A stretch of DNA of 64,000 bases from Pseudomonas sp. P8_241. GTDB taxonomy: Bacteria; Pseudomonadota; Gammaproteobacteria; Pseudomonadales; Pseudomonadaceae. The translations under genes were made by a program, and so were the position numbers. The stretch spans positions 4,214,501 through 4,278,500 of the forward strand of contig NZ_CP125377.1 in NCBI RefSeq assembly GCF_034008315.1. The letters are read 5' to 3'. The number at the start of each line of letters is the position of its first letter. The first letter of the stretch is position 1. Shown here piece by piece: positions 17,449 to 28,210 of the stretch. Below the pieces are notes generated by a model that saw only the letters and a program-made list of their open reading frames with translations, had not been told where the DNA came from and did no database searches.

Positions 17449-18840
17449 TCAGCACGAGGGGGCGGCGACTCGGGAACGGCGCTGGCTGAGGATGCCAATG
17501 ATCAGCGCCGCGCCAATCAGCCCGGCGGCGACCATGAATGTGAGGCGCATTCCCGGCACGATGGCTGCGGGCCCGGCCTGCAAGATGTCGCTACTGGCCG
17601 AGCCGAAAGCGAATATCGCGCCCATCACCGAAGCGCCTGTGATCAATCCGAGGTTGCGTGACAGGCCGAGCAATCCGGAAACGACACCACGTTGGCGGGC
17701 TGTCACGTCCGCCATGACGGCCGTATTGTTGGCCGTCTGGAACAGGGCATAACCGGCGGTCATCACAGCCAGCGGCAGGATGTACCCGAGCACTCCGAAC
17801 CCGGTCGGCATGGCAGGCAGCAGGCATGCGCCGATCAACATCGCAATCAATCCGAGCGTACTGGAGCGATACGCACCCAATCGATCGACCCAGCGTCCTG
17901 CCGCAATCGCGGCCAGTGCCGCAACCAGCGGCCCCGTGGACATCACCAATCCGGCGCTCGCTGCATCCAGCGCCAGCGCCCCCGTCAGATAAAACGGCCC
18001 GACGACCAGGGTGGCCATGACCACTGTCGTCACCAGTGCGTTCATGGCGAAACCTGCACTCAAGGGCGGATGGCACAACATCGACAATCGAAGCAGCGGC
18101 GACTCGGCTGCCTGCTCGACGTAGACAAACCCGCACAACCCGATCACTGCCGCCAGCAACAAAGCCGCATTCAACGAACCAAAGCTGCCACGCCCGAGGG
18201 TCATCGCCAGGGTATAGGACAGCAGCGTCAGCCCCAGCACCACCGTGCCCAGGACATCGACATCCGCCCTCTTCTCATGGCGATCATTGGGTAAAAAATG
18301 CTGCGCCAGCCCAATCGCCAAAATACCCAACGGCACATTGATCAGAAAAATTGCCGGCCATCCCAGACTGGCAATCAAAAAACCGCCGAGGGTCGGTCCG
18401 AGCGACGTGCCAATCGCCGACATCGTGCCGAGCGCGCCCATCGCGCTGCCCATCCGGGCCTTCGGCACCGCCTCACCCACCAGCGCCATGGTCAACGCCA
18501 TCATGATCGCTGCGCCTGTGCCTTGCAGGGTTCGGGCTGCGATCAGCAGCCAGAGATCGGGTGCCAGTGCGCACAGGATCGAGGCCAGCGTAAACAACGA
18601 CATCCCTATCAATAACAGGCGCCGACGGCCAAAGACGTCGCCCAACCGCCCAGCGCCAACGATCAGGGCGGTGATGGCCAGCAGATAGGCGAGCACCACC
18701 CACTGCACTTGCTGGAAGGATGCGCCAAACGCTTGGGCCAGTGTCGGCAAACCAACGTTCGCAATGCTGGTGCCGAGGGACGACAGCAACATGGATAACG
18801 AAAGGCTGATCAATGCTCCACGTTCAGATCGGGATTTCAT
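17449..18840 (-). CDS. MFS drug-efflux type transporter (DHA2 family)
   Basis: The protein has 463 residues and about 14 hydrophobic segments. The motif A region GAGRLGDVFGRRRLLLIGMS and motif C-like GALGTMSAIGTSLGPTLGGF are those of QacA/EmrB-type proton antiporters. It is divergent from a LysR gene 121 bases away, the usual arrangement for a locally controlled exporter. No membrane-fusion partner is adjacent, so it probably works alone in the inner membrane. Substrate unknown. Confidence 0.88.
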   Translation of the reverse strand: MKSRSERGALISLSLSMLLSSLGTSIANVGLPTLAQAFGASFQQVQWVVLAYLLAITALIVGAGRLGDVFGRRRLLLIGMSLFTLASILCALAPDLWLLIAARTLQGTGAAIMMALTMALVGEAVPKARMGSAMGALGTMSAIGTSLGPTLGGFLIASLGWPAIFLINVPLGILAIGLAQHFLPNDRHEKRADVDVLGTVVLGLTLLSYTLAMTLGRGSFGSLNAALLLAAVIGLCGFVYVEQAAESPLLRLSMLCHPPLSAGFAMNALVTTVVMATLVVGPFYLTGALALDAASAGLVMSTGPLVAALAAIAAGRWVDRLGAYRSSTLGLIAMLIGACLLPAMPTGFGVLGYILPLAVMTAGYALFQTANNTAVMADVTARQRGVVSGLLGLSRNLGLITGASVMGAIFAFGSASSDILQAGPAAIVPGMRLTFMVAAGLIGAALIIGILSQRRSRVAAPSC

Positions 18841-18961
18841 GCTCGGGTCACTCGCAATCAGGTTGTCCCAAGCCTAAGCTCGCAACTGACATGGCGGAAG
18901 ACGCATCGTTTGCACTTGATACATGCATCAGACGCCACATGAACAATGTGAGACCCATTGA

Positions 18962-19846
18962 ATGCCGGATCTGAATCTGCTGATCACCCTGAATGTATTG
19001 CTGGAGGAACGCAGCGTGGCTCGCGCCGCAATACGTCTGCACCTCAGCCCATCGGCCATGAGCCGGGCCTTGGCACGCTTGCGCGAAACCCTGGGCGACC
19101 CACTGCTGGTCAGGGCTGGTCGCGGCCTGGTGCCCACGCCCAGGGCGCTGGCGTTGCGTGAACGAGTCAGCGCACTGGTGCACGACGCCGAGGCCGTGCT
19201 GCGACCGGACGAAGCACTCGACCTCCGGCAACTGGTCCGCACCTTCACCCTGCGCACCAGCGACGGCTTCGTGGAAAACTTCGGGCCGTCACTTATCGCC
19301 CGGGTAAACGAAGAAGCCCCCGGTGTCCGCCTGAATTTTGTGCAGAAGCTGAACAAGGACAGCACCCTGTTGCGCGACGGCTCCGTCGATCTGGAGACCG
19401 GCGTCATCGGGCAATCCACCAGCCCGGAAGTGCGCACCCGCCTGTTGTTTGGCGACCGCTTCATCGCTGCGGTGCGCAAGGGGCATTCATTGACCAGGGG
19501 CAGCATGACCGCCGAGCGCTATGCGGCAGCCAGGCACATTCTGGTTTCACGGCGCGGGCACGACAAAGGCGTCATGGATGAAGCGTTGAACCTGCTCGGA
19601 CTGGAACGGGAAATCGTCACCATCGTCGGCGGTTTTTCTGCGGCGCTGGCACTGGCGCGGGCTTCGGACCTGGTCGCCACGGTGCCTGAACGCCACGTCG
19701 GCCACCTCTGTGAAGGGATGCATTGCTTCGACTTGCCGTTCGCCACACCGACCATCACCGTCTCGATGCTCTGGCATCCGCGCATGGATGCAGACCCCGC
19801 CCATCGCTGGTTGCGCGGTTGCGTGCGGGACATTTGCAGTCGGTAG
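18962..19846 (+). CDS. LysR family transcriptional regulator
   Basis: The protein has 294 residues. The N-terminal winged helix-turn-helix is clear: LITLNVLLEERSVARAAIRL, HLSPSAMSRALARLRETLGD, PLLVRAGRGLVPTPRA. A periplasmic-binding-like effector domain follows. It is divergent from the MFS exporter and probably controls it. The arrangement resembles NodD/SyrM-type regulators in the N-terminal PLLVR sequence. The ribosome site is weak (GAGACCC). Confidence 0.9.
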   Translation: MPDLNLLITLNVLLEERSVARAAIRLHLSPSAMSRALARLRETLGDPLLVRAGRGLVPTPRALALRERVSALVHDAEAVLRPDEALDLRQLVRTFTLRTSDGFVENFGPSLIARVNEEAPGVRLNFVQKLNKDSTLLRDGSVDLETGVIGQSTSPEVRTRLLFGDRFIAAVRKGHSLTRGSMTAERYAAARHILVSRRGHDKGVMDEALNLLGLEREIVTIVGGFSAALALARASDLVATVPERHVGHLCEGMHCFDLPFATPTITVSMLWHPRMDADPAHRWLRGCVRDICSR

Positions 19847-19856
19847 CCGCGACGCG

Positions 19857-20288
19857 TTACTCCTTGAGAATCAACAGCGGCTCGCCCTTCTGCACCATGT
19901 ACGTCGCCAGCTCCGACGCTTTGTCCGAACCGACATTCTTCGCCACATGCGCCACACCGGCAGGAATGAACAGCGAGTCGCCGGCCTTCAGCGTGACCGG
20001 CGCGCGCCCTTCCAGTTGATACTCGAAAGTACCGCTGATGACATAGGCGACTTCCACCCCCGGATGTGCGTGTTTGGGCGACACCACTCCCGAATCGAAA
20101 TCCACGCGCACCTGAATGACTTCGGGATTGGATACGTCCAGATCCTGACGAATCAGGTCGGTGCGATGAAGGCCCTGCTGCCAGCTTTTGGCTGGCGTCG
20201 CAGCTGCCGGTCTCAGCTCTTGTGCCTGAACGTAGCCGACCACGGAGGCGAGTACCGCCGCGCTGACCAGTAAAAGATTGCGTCGCAT
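19857..20288 (-). CDS. Secreted cupin-domain protein
   Basis: The protein has 143 residues behind AGGACG. A signal peptide (MRRNLLLVSAAVLASVVGYV, QAQ) is followed by a single small cupin: PKHAHPGVEVAYVISGTFEY gives the two histidines and the glutamate of motif 1, and AGDSLFIPAGVAHVAKN gives motif 2 with its histidine. It is therefore likely a metal-binding periplasmic cupin of unknown reaction. It is convergent with the LysR gene, 10 bases apart. Confidence 0.85.
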   Translation of the reverse strand: MRRNLLLVSAAVLASVVGYVQAQELRPAAATPAKSWQQGLHRTDLIRQDLDVSNPEVIQVRVDFDSGVVSPKHAHPGVEVAYVISGTFEYQLEGRAPVTLKAGDSLFIPAGVAHVAKNVGSDKASELATYMVQKGEPLLILKE

Positions 20289-20428
20289 CGTCCTGCCCTC
20301 TCAAAGTAATGAAGTCTTACTTTGCTTGAGGAAAATAGCGGCGATGTGTCGGGATTGGGGCGTTTGTTATGCGCGTGTGTACACCCCAGGCATTGATACA
20401 CGGGCATACAAACCGGCAAGGGGAATTG

Positions 20429-20460
20429 AAAAACCGCGACCGGGTATCAGACCCGGTCGC
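20429..20460 (-). terminator. Rho-independent terminator on the reverse strand
   Basis: GCGACCGGGT (20436-20445) and ACCCGGTCGC (20451-20460) form a perfect 10-bp stem with a 5-base loop. On the reverse strand it is followed by a T5 run (20429-20433). It would end transcripts from the phage-remnant region to its right. Confidence 0.8.
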
Positions 20461-20483
20461 TCCCTTCCCTATTATTCAAAATC

Positions 20484-20630
20484 AATAAAAATCAGCTCGC
20501 TCTGGAAGCCGCCATCATGGAGCTTTCAAACTGGGTCGCGCTGCGCGGATCGGCTGATGTCGCCAAAAACGTGCGTGGCGCTCTGCAAGCCATCGACAAG
20601 AATGAAGAGCTCATCAAGATGACGCTCGCG
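20484..20630 (+). pseudogene. Open fragment of an unidentified gene, truncated at both ends
   Basis: The forward strand reads KNQLALEAAIMELSNWVALR, then GSADVAKNVRGALQAIDKNE, and ELIKMTLA: a helical, protein-like stretch. There is no ribosome site. Downstream, the frame runs into sequence that makes sense only on the opposite strand (scaffold fragment). I read it as a gene piece joined to that fragment by a rearrangement near 20630. This is pattern recognition, not a database match. Confidence 0.3.
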
Positions 20631-20812
20631 GTGCTTTTTCTCGGCTGTCTTTTTCTCGCTGAGAAGTTCATCCACTTTGGCCTGGAGGCCGGATACATCT
20701 TCTTGCTGTGGCAGACTTCAATACCGAGGAAAAATTTGCCTTCCTTCTCGGTGTAAAGAGCGCGCACGGATTCATCGACACCCTCCAGGTTGTCCAATAG
20801 GTATTTCAGCAT
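20620..20812 (-). pseudogene. Phage scaffold-like (GP20-type) protein remnant, frameshifted
   Basis: It starts at ATG 20812 behind GGGAG: MLKYLLDNLEGVDESVRALY, then TEKEGKFFLGIE, as in minor structural/scaffold proteins of tailed phages. The frame then changes by one base. The -1 frame reads PQQEDVSGLQAKVDELLSEK and KTAEKKHRE, the expected coiled-coil continuation. After about residue 60 similarity ends and the sequence runs into the fragment on the other strand. It is a broken 5' end of a phage gene. Confidence 0.55.
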
Positions 20813-20856
20813 TGGTTGTCTCCCAGAGAAGATTTGCGACCCAGCCCGCAGATATG

Positions 20857-20881
20857 AAAAGGCCCCGTCATTGACGAGGCC
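20857..20881 (-). terminator. Hairpin with T-run, reverse strand
   Basis: GGCC-C-CGTC (20861-20869) pairs with GACG-A-GGCC (20873-20881) around an ATT loop, and on the reverse strand leads into TTTT. It is a second stop signal directly behind the one at 20900. Confidence 0.55.
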
Positions 20882-20899
20882 GGTGTAAATCGTTGGCAT

Positions 20900-20924
20900 A
20901 AAAAACCCCGGCAGGCTGCCAGGG
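20900..20924 (-). terminator. Terminator of the acidic-peptide gene
   Basis: CCC-C-GGCA (20906-20913) pairs with TGCC-A-GGG (20917-20924) over a GGC loop. On the reverse strand it is followed by T6 (A's at 20900-20905). It lies 65 bases beyond the stop of the 52-residue gene at 20989. Confidence 0.6.
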
Positions 20925-20988
20925 CTTTATTCAAAGCATGTAGGCTCGTGCGAATGGGCGGGCCTTTTGGGTGTTAAATTTCTCTGTG

Positions 20989-21147
20989 TCAGTCGTCTTG
21001 ATCTATCTGGTCAAGAAAATCAACGTCATCCTCTTCTTCATCAACAATTGCCTGAGCGTCTTCTTCAACCCATGACTCGTCATCATGGAATTCATGATCG
21101 AGCAGGTGGTCGTGCTCGGGCTCTGGAATATCTCGTTCTTCGCTCAT
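20989..21147 (-). CDS. Extremely acidic 52-residue protein
   Basis: It reads MSEERDIPEPEHDHLLDHEF, then HDDESWVEEDAQAIVDEEED and DVDFLDQIDQDD, stop. Twenty-five of 52 residues are D or E, there is one R and no K, so net charge is near -24. It has a modest ribosome site (GGTAAG) and its own terminator. It lies within prophage debris. Composition recalls DNA-mimic or anti-restriction peptides and acidic chaperone-like tails, but nothing in the sequence proves a role. The frame is coding-like and too short for most gene callers. Confidence 0.5.
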   Translation of the reverse strand: MSEERDIPEPEHDHLLDHEFHDDESWVEEDAQAIVDEEEDDVDFLDQIDQDD

Positions 21148-21281
21148 GACTTACCGAAACAAAAATTGAAAGAACGGACACAACGCGCCCACGGAACAGC
21201 TTGGCGTTGTCTCCCCGACGTAGTGCAGACCTACCTGCGGGCATAGCCCCCCCCCCGAAACTGGTCTGTCTTTTTCATTTA

Positions 21282-21484
21282 TTAGCGAAAATAGACCATT
21301 CGAATCGTTTCAACAACTTCAGGCCCATATGGTTTCTGTCCAAAAGCTTTAACACCCAAGTCGTCCAGCCCAACCCCAAATTTCCTGGCCGTCTCGAGGA
21401 GATCAGGATATTCGGCAACAAATGAGATAATTTCTTTGGACTCAGCATCCAAATATTTTGGCGGCTATTGCTTTCTGAACTCAT
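21282..21484 (-). pseudogene. Small unidentified gene, apparently frameshifted
   Basis: The gene would begin at ATG 21484, directly after the stop of the upstream small gene (TAAATG): MSSESNSRQ. A one-base change in the run CCAAAATAT then shifts to the frame reading KYLDAESKEIISFVAEYPDL, LETARKFGVGLDDLGVKAFG, QKPYGPEVVETIRMVYFR, stop at 21282. The second frame is much more protein-like than the unshifted one. No family recognised. A TTG start at 21452 is an alternative that needs no frameshift. Confidence 0.4.
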
Positions 21485-21595
21485 TTAGTAGGACTTCAGC
21501 ACCATCTGGCTTGCTTCGTATACGAAGTACGCGCTGGTGATAGATGAAGCGGTTATGGCTAGCCCGAAAGCCACTAAAAGTGCTCTGTTACTCAT
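21485..21595 (-). CDS. 36-residue single-span membrane peptide
   Basis: It has a strong ribosome site (AGGAGA) six bases before ATG 21595. The peptide is MSNRALLVAFGLAITASSIT, then SAYFVYEASQMVLKSY: one hydrophobic segment at residues 5-24 and a polar, slightly basic tail. It is followed without gap by the next small ORF (TAAATG), so the two were probably co-translated. Candidates are a phage lysis accessory or holin-like peptide, a type I toxin, or a small stress peptide. No homologue recognised. Confidence 0.5.
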   Translation of the reverse strand: MSNRALLVAFGLAITASSITSAYFVYEASQMVLKSY

Positions 21596-21703
21596 TCGGC
21601 TCTCCTGCCAATCGAAAAAAAGCGCGAACCCTACCTAACCATTCCCCTCAATGCCACCTCATCAGACAGATGGCATCCGGGAGATTCCCATGAGCACATT
21701 TCA

Positions 21704-22021
21704 GTGTTTGATATGACCTGCGATGTCGTCATGACCGAGGCCAGGAAAACCGGCAAAACTACACGATCTGATCCGAAGCGAAATGACCAAACCATCGAGC
21801 TCACCGTTGATGAGTGGATGCACAAGGTTGGTGTTCGCGCAGACCAGATCATGGCCGGCACAAAGGTGAAGCAACCCAGCCCGCTATTCGACGCTCCACA
21901 GTATGCCGAGCAGTTCATTGAGCTAGCACGCAAGTCGGGAAAATGCCGCGACATGAGGATCAGAACGATAGCCGTCTTGGTTGACGCCAAAGGCAAGCCA
22001 ATCATCAACCCAAAGACTTAG
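21704..22021 (+). CDS. Hypothetical protein, probably 5'-truncated
   Basis: The frame is open from about 21577 to the stop at 22021, but the first usable codons are GTG 21704 or ATG 21713, neither with a ribosome site. Upstream in-frame sequence is also protein-like (KREPYLTIPLNATSSDRWHP). The product shows SPLFDAPQYAEQFIELARKS and ends VDAKGKPIINPKT. It has a charged, globular composition, no membrane segment and no family I recognise. Lower GC than neighbouring regions and the position in prophage debris suggest a remnant. Confidence 0.4.
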   Translation: MFDMTCDVVMTEARKTGKTTRSDPKRNDQTIELTVDEWMHKVGVRADQIMAGTKVKQPSPLFDAPQYAEQFIELARKSGKCRDMRIRTIAVLVDAKGKPIINPKT

Positions 22022-22247
22022 GCGCCGAAGGTCGGGTTCGCAGAGTGGCCGCCAAAACAAGAAGTTCAAGTCGCCGCGTAACCAATCTCCACCGCCAGGG
22101 CATGCCCCGCCATAGGGCCCCATGAAGACCCACCGCATGCGGAGTGTGGATGCCTAAGCCAATGGCTGTCGAAAGCCAACGAGCCTACCTACCTCACCGG
22201 TACGGAGTGAATGCCATGGCAGCTCCGCTCTACATGCTCCGGCTCAT

Positions 22248-22484
22248 CTACAAGGGACCACAAATTCCCGCGACCTTTAACATCTCGACCTGTACCCGCC
22301 CATCGGCCATGAGCTGCAGATACTCTCGCCAATTCTGAAAAGCTTGCTGCTGCCTGAGGGAAGCTGCCAGCCAAAGTGCGCCACCGAGGTGTTCTACCGG
22401 GATGGACATCATCTGCGCGATTGCAAGATCAAGTTCATTTGCGAGATCGCTCCCATTCGGCAAATCGAGGATTAGTGGTCGCAT
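22248..22484 (-). CDS. Hypothetical 78-residue protein
   Basis: ATG 22484 is preceded by AACAGG. The sequence MRPLILDLPNGSDLANELDL, then AIAQMMSIPVEHLGGALWLA, is coding-like and looks helical. No domain recognised. It lies between the truncated ORF at 21704 and the integrase fragment. The 226 bases before it and the 212 after it hold no gene I can support. Confidence 0.45.
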   Translation of the reverse strand: MRPLILDLPNGSDLANELDLAIAQMMSIPVEHLGGALWLAASLRQQQAFQNWREYLQLMADGRVQVEMLKVAGICGPL

Positions 22485-22696
22485 AAGAAACCTGTTTTTT
22501 TTGGGCTACTTCATCGACTTTTCGATTTGATGATCGTGCGCAAGCTCCGACGAACGGTTTAACCCAATTTACCTGTTTTCTGCCGCCACGCGCGGCATGG
22601 ATCACATATAGGGTCAGATACGAGGGTAGCTCTCCTTCTGAACTGGAGAGCCCTGCAGCATGCCGGATACATCGACCGGCTCATCTGGATGCCGGC

Positions 22697-25209
<2,513 letters not shown>

Positions 25210-25266
25210 TTATTTTGTTTTCAGCTAACCACCCTTGAGCGTGGATCCGGATGACCGATTAATGAA

Positions 25267-25304
25267 ATAGCTTTTGGACATGGGATCCATAGCCTTAAGG
25301 CTAT
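25267..25304. promoter_or_regulatory. Candidate OxyR site upstream of katG
   Basis: ATAG at 25267 and ATAG at 25289 are spaced 22 bases, with ACAT and GCTA(T) between and after at 11-base steps, as in the OxyR tetrad ATAG-N7-CTAT-N7-ATAG-N7-CTAT. The right half is an 18-bp perfect palindrome, CATAGCCTTAAGGCTATG (25288-25305). It lies about 70-110 bases before the katG start. The rest of the gap to 25543 shows no gene. Confidence 0.45.
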
Positions 25305-25543
25305 GACTGCCTCGTGATCAGGCGCTCTAGAACAACCATTAAAGTACCGGTCTGGGAAACTGTCGTTACAACAGGCACAGATAGCTGATAAACAGCGTAA
25401 AACGACGGGATCGAGCGCCGACTGGTCGTGTCCAGACCGGTATTGGCATGAATGCTCGCCACAATGCATGAGATCGGTCGGTGTGATGGCGACCGTGCTG
25501 TACCGGCGGGGCCGGATGCCCTGGACTGTTGACCATGCGGCAT

Positions 25544-25573
25544 AAAAAAACCGGCCTTTGGGGCCGGTTTTTT
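25544..25573 (-). terminator. Terminator of the cstA-ybdD operon
   Basis: AACCGGCC (25549-25556), loop TTTG, GGCCGGTT, flanked by A7 and T6, forms a strong bidirectional hairpin directly behind the ybdD-like stop at 25581. Confidence 0.85.
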
Positions 25574-25580
25574 CATTCAT

Positions 25581-25778
25581 TCAACAACACTTCGGTCCGG
25601 CCTTGCTGCCGTACCGTGCTTCCTGGCGTTCGCGGAAGAACGCCTCGTAGTCCATCAGCGGTTTGTCCGGGTGCCGGGTCTGCATATGCTCGACGTAGTT
25701 GTCGTAGTCGGGCATGCCGACCATCAGGCGCGCAGCCTGACCGAGGTATTTACCGAGGCGACTCAGGTCATTGAACAT
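25581..25778 (-). CDS. YbdD/YjiX family small protein
   Basis: The protein has 65 residues: [40 protein letters not shown], ending in a GPKCC tail. This family is nearly always encoded right after CstA/BtsT-type transporters, as here (2 bases between stop and start). Function is undefined; it is proposed to assist the transporter. Confidence 0.9.
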   Translation of the reverse strand: MFNDLSRLGKYLGQAARLMVGMPDYDNYVEHMQTRHPDKPLMDYEAFFRERQEARYGSKAGPKCC

Positions 25779-25780
25779 GA

Positions 25781-27838
25781 TCAGGCATCCGGCAGCGCTT
25801 GGAATGGCGCTTCTTTATCCGTACGTTCCTGGGTGCCCCAGGCAGCGATGCCGACCTTGAGCGCGAAGAACAGGATGCTGAACACCACGAACAGGAACAA
25901 TGCCGTCAGCGTTGCGTTGGTGTAGGCGTTGAAGATCACGTGCTGCATCTGGTCGATGCTCTTGGCCGGAGCCAGCACCTGACCATTAGCCAGGGCATCG
26001 CTGTATTTTTTCGCCAGCGCCAGGAAGCCAATCGCCGGGTTGGCGTCGAACAGCTTGATAAAGCCTGCGGTGGTGGTGCAGATCAACAGCCATACAGCCG
26101 GCAGCAAGGTCACCCAGACATAACGCTGGCGCTTCATCTTGATCAGTACCACGGTGCCGAGCATCAATGCGATACCGGCCAGCATCTGGTTGGAGATGCC
26201 GAACAACGGCCACAAGGTGTTGATGCCACCCAGTGGATCGATCACGCCCTGGTACAGCAGATAACCCCACATGGCCACGCAACCGGCGGTGGCAATCAGG
26301 TTGGCGGTCCAGGATTCGGTGCGTTTCAACGCTGGCACGAAAGAGCCGAGCAAATCCTGGAGCATGAAGCGCCCGGCTCGGGTGCCAGCGTCGACTGCCG
26401 TCAGGATGAACAGCGCTTCGAACAGGATCGCGAAGTGGTACCAGAACGCCATGGTGTTCTCGCCCGGCAACAGCTGGTGCAGGATCTGCGCGATACCGAC
26501 CGCCAGGGTCGGCGCACCGCCGGCACGGGCCAGAATCGTGGTTTCACCGATGTCGTGGGCCACCGCTTGCAGCGCTTGCGGGGTAATTGCAAAGCCCCAG
26601 CTACTAACGGTTTGTGCAACGGCCACCGCATCGGCGCCCACCACGGCCGCCGGGCTGTTCATGGCGAAATACACGCCCGGATCAATCACCGAAGCCGCGA
26701 CCATGGCCATGATCGCCACGAAGGACTCCATCAGCATGCCGCCGTAGCCGATGTAACGGGCATGCCCCTCATTGGCGAGCAACTTCGGCGTGGTGCCGGA
26801 AGCGATCAGCGCATGGAAACCCGACACCGCGCCACAGGCGATGGTGATGAACAGGAACGGGAACAGACCGCCCTTCCATACCGGACCGGTACCATCGATG
26901 AACTGGGTCAGCGCCGGCATTTTCAGCTCGGGCATGGTCACCAGGATGCCGATGGCCAATGCGACGATGGTGCCGATCTTGAGGAAGGTCGACAGGTAGT
27001 CGCGCGGGGCCAGGATCAGCCACACCGGCAACACTGCGGCGACGAAACCGTAGCCAATCAGCATCCAGGTAATTTGAAGACCGGTAAAGGTAAAGGCCTT
27101 GGCCCAGACCGGATCAGCGGCAATCTGCCCGCCGAGCCAGATCGAACCGAGCAGCAACAGCACGCCGATCACCGAGATTTCGCCGATGCGACCCGGGCGG
27201 ATGTAGCGCATGTAGATGCCCATGAACATCGCGATCGGGATGGTCGCCATCACCGTGAAAATACCCCACGGGCTCTCGGCCAGGGCTTTGACCACGATCA
27301 GCGCCAGCACCGCGAGGATGATGATCATGATCAGGAAGCAGCCGAACAGCGCGATGGTGCCGGGAATCCGGCCCATTTCTTCGCGGACCATATCGCCCAG
27401 GGAACGACCGTTGCGGCGGGTGGACATGAACAGGACCATGAAGTCCTGAACGGCACCGGCCAGCACCACGCCGGCGATCAGCCACAGCGTGCCGGGCAGA
27501 TAGCCCATCTGCGCCGCCAGGACCGGGCCGACCAGTGGACCTGCACCGGCGATGGCCGCGAAGTGGTGACCGAAGAGCACGTGTTTGTTGGTCGGAACAT
27601 AGTCCAGACCATCATTGTTGAGCACAGCCGGAGTGGCCCGAGCTGGATCGAGCTGCATCACTTTGTTGGCGATGAACAGGCTGTAATAGCGGTAGGCAAC
27701 CAGATAGATAGCGACAGCTGCGACGACGATCCACAAGGCGTTGATCGCTTCGCCGCGGCGCAGGGCCACGACACTCAGCGCAATCGCTCCCAGGACAGCC
27801 ACGGCAAACCAGGCAAGGTGTTTAGCCAGACGGGGCAT
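25781..27838 (-). CDS. cstA: CstA family carbon-starvation/pyruvate-peptide transporter
   Basis: The protein has 685 residues with about 16-18 membrane segments and starts behind AGGAGACACGC. The family signature is clear: [48 protein letters not shown], and [20 protein letters not shown]. Members (CstA, BtsT) take up pyruvate and perhaps peptides and respond to carbon limitation. It is divergent from a Cache-domain kinase/LuxR pair, which parallels the BtsSR-BtsT logic although the regulators are of another class. An 18-bp palindrome lies in the shared promoter gap. Confidence 0.93.
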   Translation of the reverse strand: MPRLAKHLAWFAVAVLGAIALSVVALRRGEAINALWIVVAAVAIYLVAYRYYSLFIANKVMQLDPARATPAVLNNDGLDYVPTNKHVLFGHHFAAIAGAGPLVGPVLAAQMGYLPGTLWLIAGVVLAGAVQDFMVLFMSTRRNGRSLGDMVREEMGRIPGTIALFGCFLIMIIILAVLALIVVKALAESPWGIFTVMATIPIAMFMGIYMRYIRPGRIGEISVIGVLLLLGSIWLGGQIAADPVWAKAFTFTGLQITWMLIGYGFVAAVLPVWLILAPRDYLSTFLKIGTIVALAIGILVTMPELKMPALTQFIDGTGPVWKGGLFPFLFITIACGAVSGFHALIASGTTPKLLANEGHARYIGYGGMLMESFVAIMAMVAASVIDPGVYFAMNSPAAVVGADAVAVAQTVSSWGFAITPQALQAVAHDIGETTILARAGGAPTLAVGIAQILHQLLPGENTMAFWYHFAILFEALFILTAVDAGTRAGRFMLQDLLGSFVPALKRTESWTANLIATAGCVAMWGYLLYQGVIDPLGGINTLWPLFGISNQMLAGIALMLGTVVLIKMKRQRYVWVTLLPAVWLLICTTTAGFIKLFDANPAIGFLALAKKYSDALANGQVLAPAKSIDQMQHVIFNAYTNATLTALFLFVVFSILFFALKVGIAAWGTQERTDKEAPFQALPDA

Positions 27839-27965
27839 AGCGTGTCTCCTGCCACAGCCAGTGAACTGCGGCGGTAATTTTTATAATTGTGTCCGCGGTG
27901 CGGAGCTGGCCCAATATCTGCGCATGGCGTCCACAAATAAATCCGCGTTACTACGTACGTGGTGT

Positions 27966-27983
27966 CTACGTAGTACTACGTAG
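27966..27983. promoter_or_regulatory. 18-bp palindrome in the cstA / two-component promoter gap
   Basis: CTACGTAGTACTACGTAG is a perfect palindrome 128 bases upstream of cstA, with a related TTACTACGTACG just before it (27948-27959). Stacked TACGTA/CTACGTAG units suit a dimeric LuxR-type response regulator, and one is encoded at 29590. Apart from this and a REP pair the 372-base gap (27839-28210) is empty. Confidence 0.5.
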
Positions 27984-28074
27984 GCGCCGCAGTATTCGAG
28001 GGTGTACACACACTCACATCCGCCACAAATCAACTGTGGGTTGACCGTCGGATCAGGGGCCATCCTCGATCAAA

Positions 28075-28160
28075 TGTAGGAGCGAGCCTGCTCGCGATGG
28101 TATTTCAGGCGCTGAGCCGCGTCGGCCGTACCTTTTTCGCGAGCAGGCTCGCTCCTACAG
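28075..28160. repeat. REP/BIME pair
   Basis: TGTAGGAGCGAGCCTGCTCG and, inverted, CGAGCAGGCTCGCTCCTACA flank a 45-base spacer, just ahead of the sensor-kinase gene. Confidence 0.85.
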
Positions 28161-28210
28161 GGCGCCTCTTTGGCATATCATCCCGAACCTTCGCGCGGGC
28201 AGGAGTCAAC

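Noticed and set aside
25221..25580. Reverse-strand frames between katG and the ybdD-like gene
   Set aside because: They start within the terminator hairpin and cross the katG promoter; no coding character.
25799..27877. Forward frame of about 690 codons opposite cstA
   Set aside because: Antisense shadow of a multi-span membrane protein; H/Q/R-rich nonsense composition.
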